A stretch of DNA of 33,190 nucleotides from Schlesneria paludicola DSM 18645 (GTDB taxonomy: Bacteria > Planctomycetota > Planctomycetia > Planctomycetales > Planctomycetaceae): NCBI GenBank assembly GCA_945862235.1, contig CAMAYU010000052.1:1-33190 (forward strand), written 5' to 3'. How positions within the stretch are numbered: the stretch's first letter is position 1; each line of letters opens with the position of its first letter. Below, piece by piece: positions 32,650 to 33,190 of the stretch. A program made the translations under genes and the position numbers. The notes beneath the pieces are model-generated. The model saw only the letters and a program-made list of their open reading frames with translations, was not told the DNA's origin and did not search any database.

Positions 32650-32744
32650 AGGGTGGGACCAGCTCGCTTCGCCGCGCCGGCCCACCAGAAAACACAGTGA
32701 CTTATGCTGGTGGGCCGGCGCTCGAAGCGAGCTGGTCCCACCCT
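32650..32744. repeat. Long palindrome with GGTGGGACCAGCTCGCTTCG arms
   Basis: The arms at 32650-32688 and 32707-32744 are inverted over about 38 bases, with a small disturbance at CGCCGCGCC/GAGCGCC. The loop is 18 bases. Confidence 0.9.
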
Positions 32745-32747
32745 CCT

Positions 32748-32965
32748 GAGGAACAGACCTCTGCTTGCCTTCTCTGTGCCTCTGCGCCTTGTATGTTGCC
32801 AAAACGAAGTAAACGCCATGTAGTGGAGACCGGGAAGCCTGCGGCTCTGTGGTTCAATCCTCGTGCTGGAACGTCATCGAAGACGGTTTACCACAGAGAC
32901 ACAGAGGCACAGAGAAGGCGAACTGAGAGAAGAGGTGGACGGGGCATCCAGGCCATTCTGCCCAA
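32748..32965. repeat. CTTCTCTGTGCC inverted element, copy 2
   Basis: It opens with CAGACCTCTGCTTGCCTTCT and closes with CAGAGAAGGCGAACTGAGAG and GGACGGGGC. It is homologous to 27157-27345 but has about 50-60 extra bases after GTGCCTCTG and lacks the triple GTGGCACA units. Confidence 0.75.
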
Positions 32966-32983
32966 CGTTCCTTCCCGACGAGA

Positions 32984-33057
32984 CCCGTACGATGGACGCC
33001 TCGTCCGTCCGACCAACTTGGTGGCAAATCGGACGGACGAGGCGTCCATCGTACGGG
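32984..33057. repeat. Perfect 29-base palindrome, GGACGAGGCGTCCAT family
   Basis: The arms at 32984-33012 (CCCGTACGATGGACGCCTCG...) and 33029-33057 are exact inverted copies, with a 16-base loop. A half copy of the same stem is used as coding sequence at the end of devB (4115-4140). Confidence 0.93.
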
Positions 33058-33190
33058 GGGAGCGAACACTTGCCGGTCGCCTTAAAGAGCGGGGCCGCAA
33101 TCACTTCCCGAACTCAAACTTGTGTGGCTGGGGTCGGCGCTTCGCCGCCCCCAGATTGGGGTGAATCCCGCTTCGCTGGGGGCCGCGAAG

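Larger units (their letters stand above)
32490..33190. other. Repeat-rich intergenic region at the window end
   Basis: No gene is seen. From left to right it holds an IS-end-like motif (32628-32644), a long palindrome (32650-32744), the second CTTCTCTGTGCC element (32748-32965), a perfect 29-base palindrome (32984-33057), a CTTGCCGGTCGCCTTA motif (33069-33084) also seen near 2780, and GC-rich palindrome-like sequence cut by the window end. Confidence 0.65.

Overview
The window looks like chromosome of a planctomycete with GC-rich coding sequence. The strongest pointer is a large secreted protein that combines a planctomycete-type cytochrome c motif, DUF1549, a LamG-like module and DUF1553. 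Other pointers are the FHA-GAF-SpoIIE phosphatase, a decayed FHA/ABC-2 locus, and many long palindromic repeats. No tRNA, rRNA, CRISPR array or phage module was seen.

Layout. Positions 1-2640 are a graveyard: a truncated IS transposase, a broken FHA-domain gene and a decayed ABC-2 type exporter, all on the minus strand. 2912-5229 is an intact DevB/DevC-type exporter pair without its ATPase. 5787-6242 is a conserved hypothetical gene. 6550-9864 is the giant DUF1549/DUF1553 protein. 9971-10447 is a RAYT-type (REP-associated) tyrosine transposase with a palindrome on each side. 10606-17586 is a minus-strand block: SpoIIE-type phosphatase, MalQ, UbiB-like kinase, THUMP-like methyltransferase and a small membrane protein. 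17897-20713 is a two-component pair: a membrane histidine kinase and an NtrC-like regulator lacking a recognisable GAFTGA loop. 20896-24302 holds a PIG-L deacetylase, an acidic hypothetical protein and an exported isoaspartyl peptidase. 24425-32480 is minus-strand housekeeping: M3 oligoendopeptidase, YjbQ, AroC and DnaE. The last 700 bases are repeats.

The most interesting layer is the repeats. About twenty palindromic elements or half-elements of several families sit in nearly every longer intergenic gap. Some lie inside genes: two are kept in frame in the DUF1549/DUF1553 protein, half of one forms the tail of DevB, and one lies in the ABC pseudogene. The RAYT gene is bracketed by palindromes of one family, and the right-hand one overlaps its stop codon. 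Palindromes near 2706, 5661 and 21764, and a half copy at 19265, have stems related to those beside the RAYT gene. A RAYT-driven REP system with diverged non-autonomous copies is therefore a plausible reading, but mobilisation is inference.

The housekeeping genes look intact and have no obvious functional link to each other. Likely co-transcribed sets are devB-devC (1-base overlap), the small membrane gene with the methyltransferase (6-base gap), and the kinase with its regulator.
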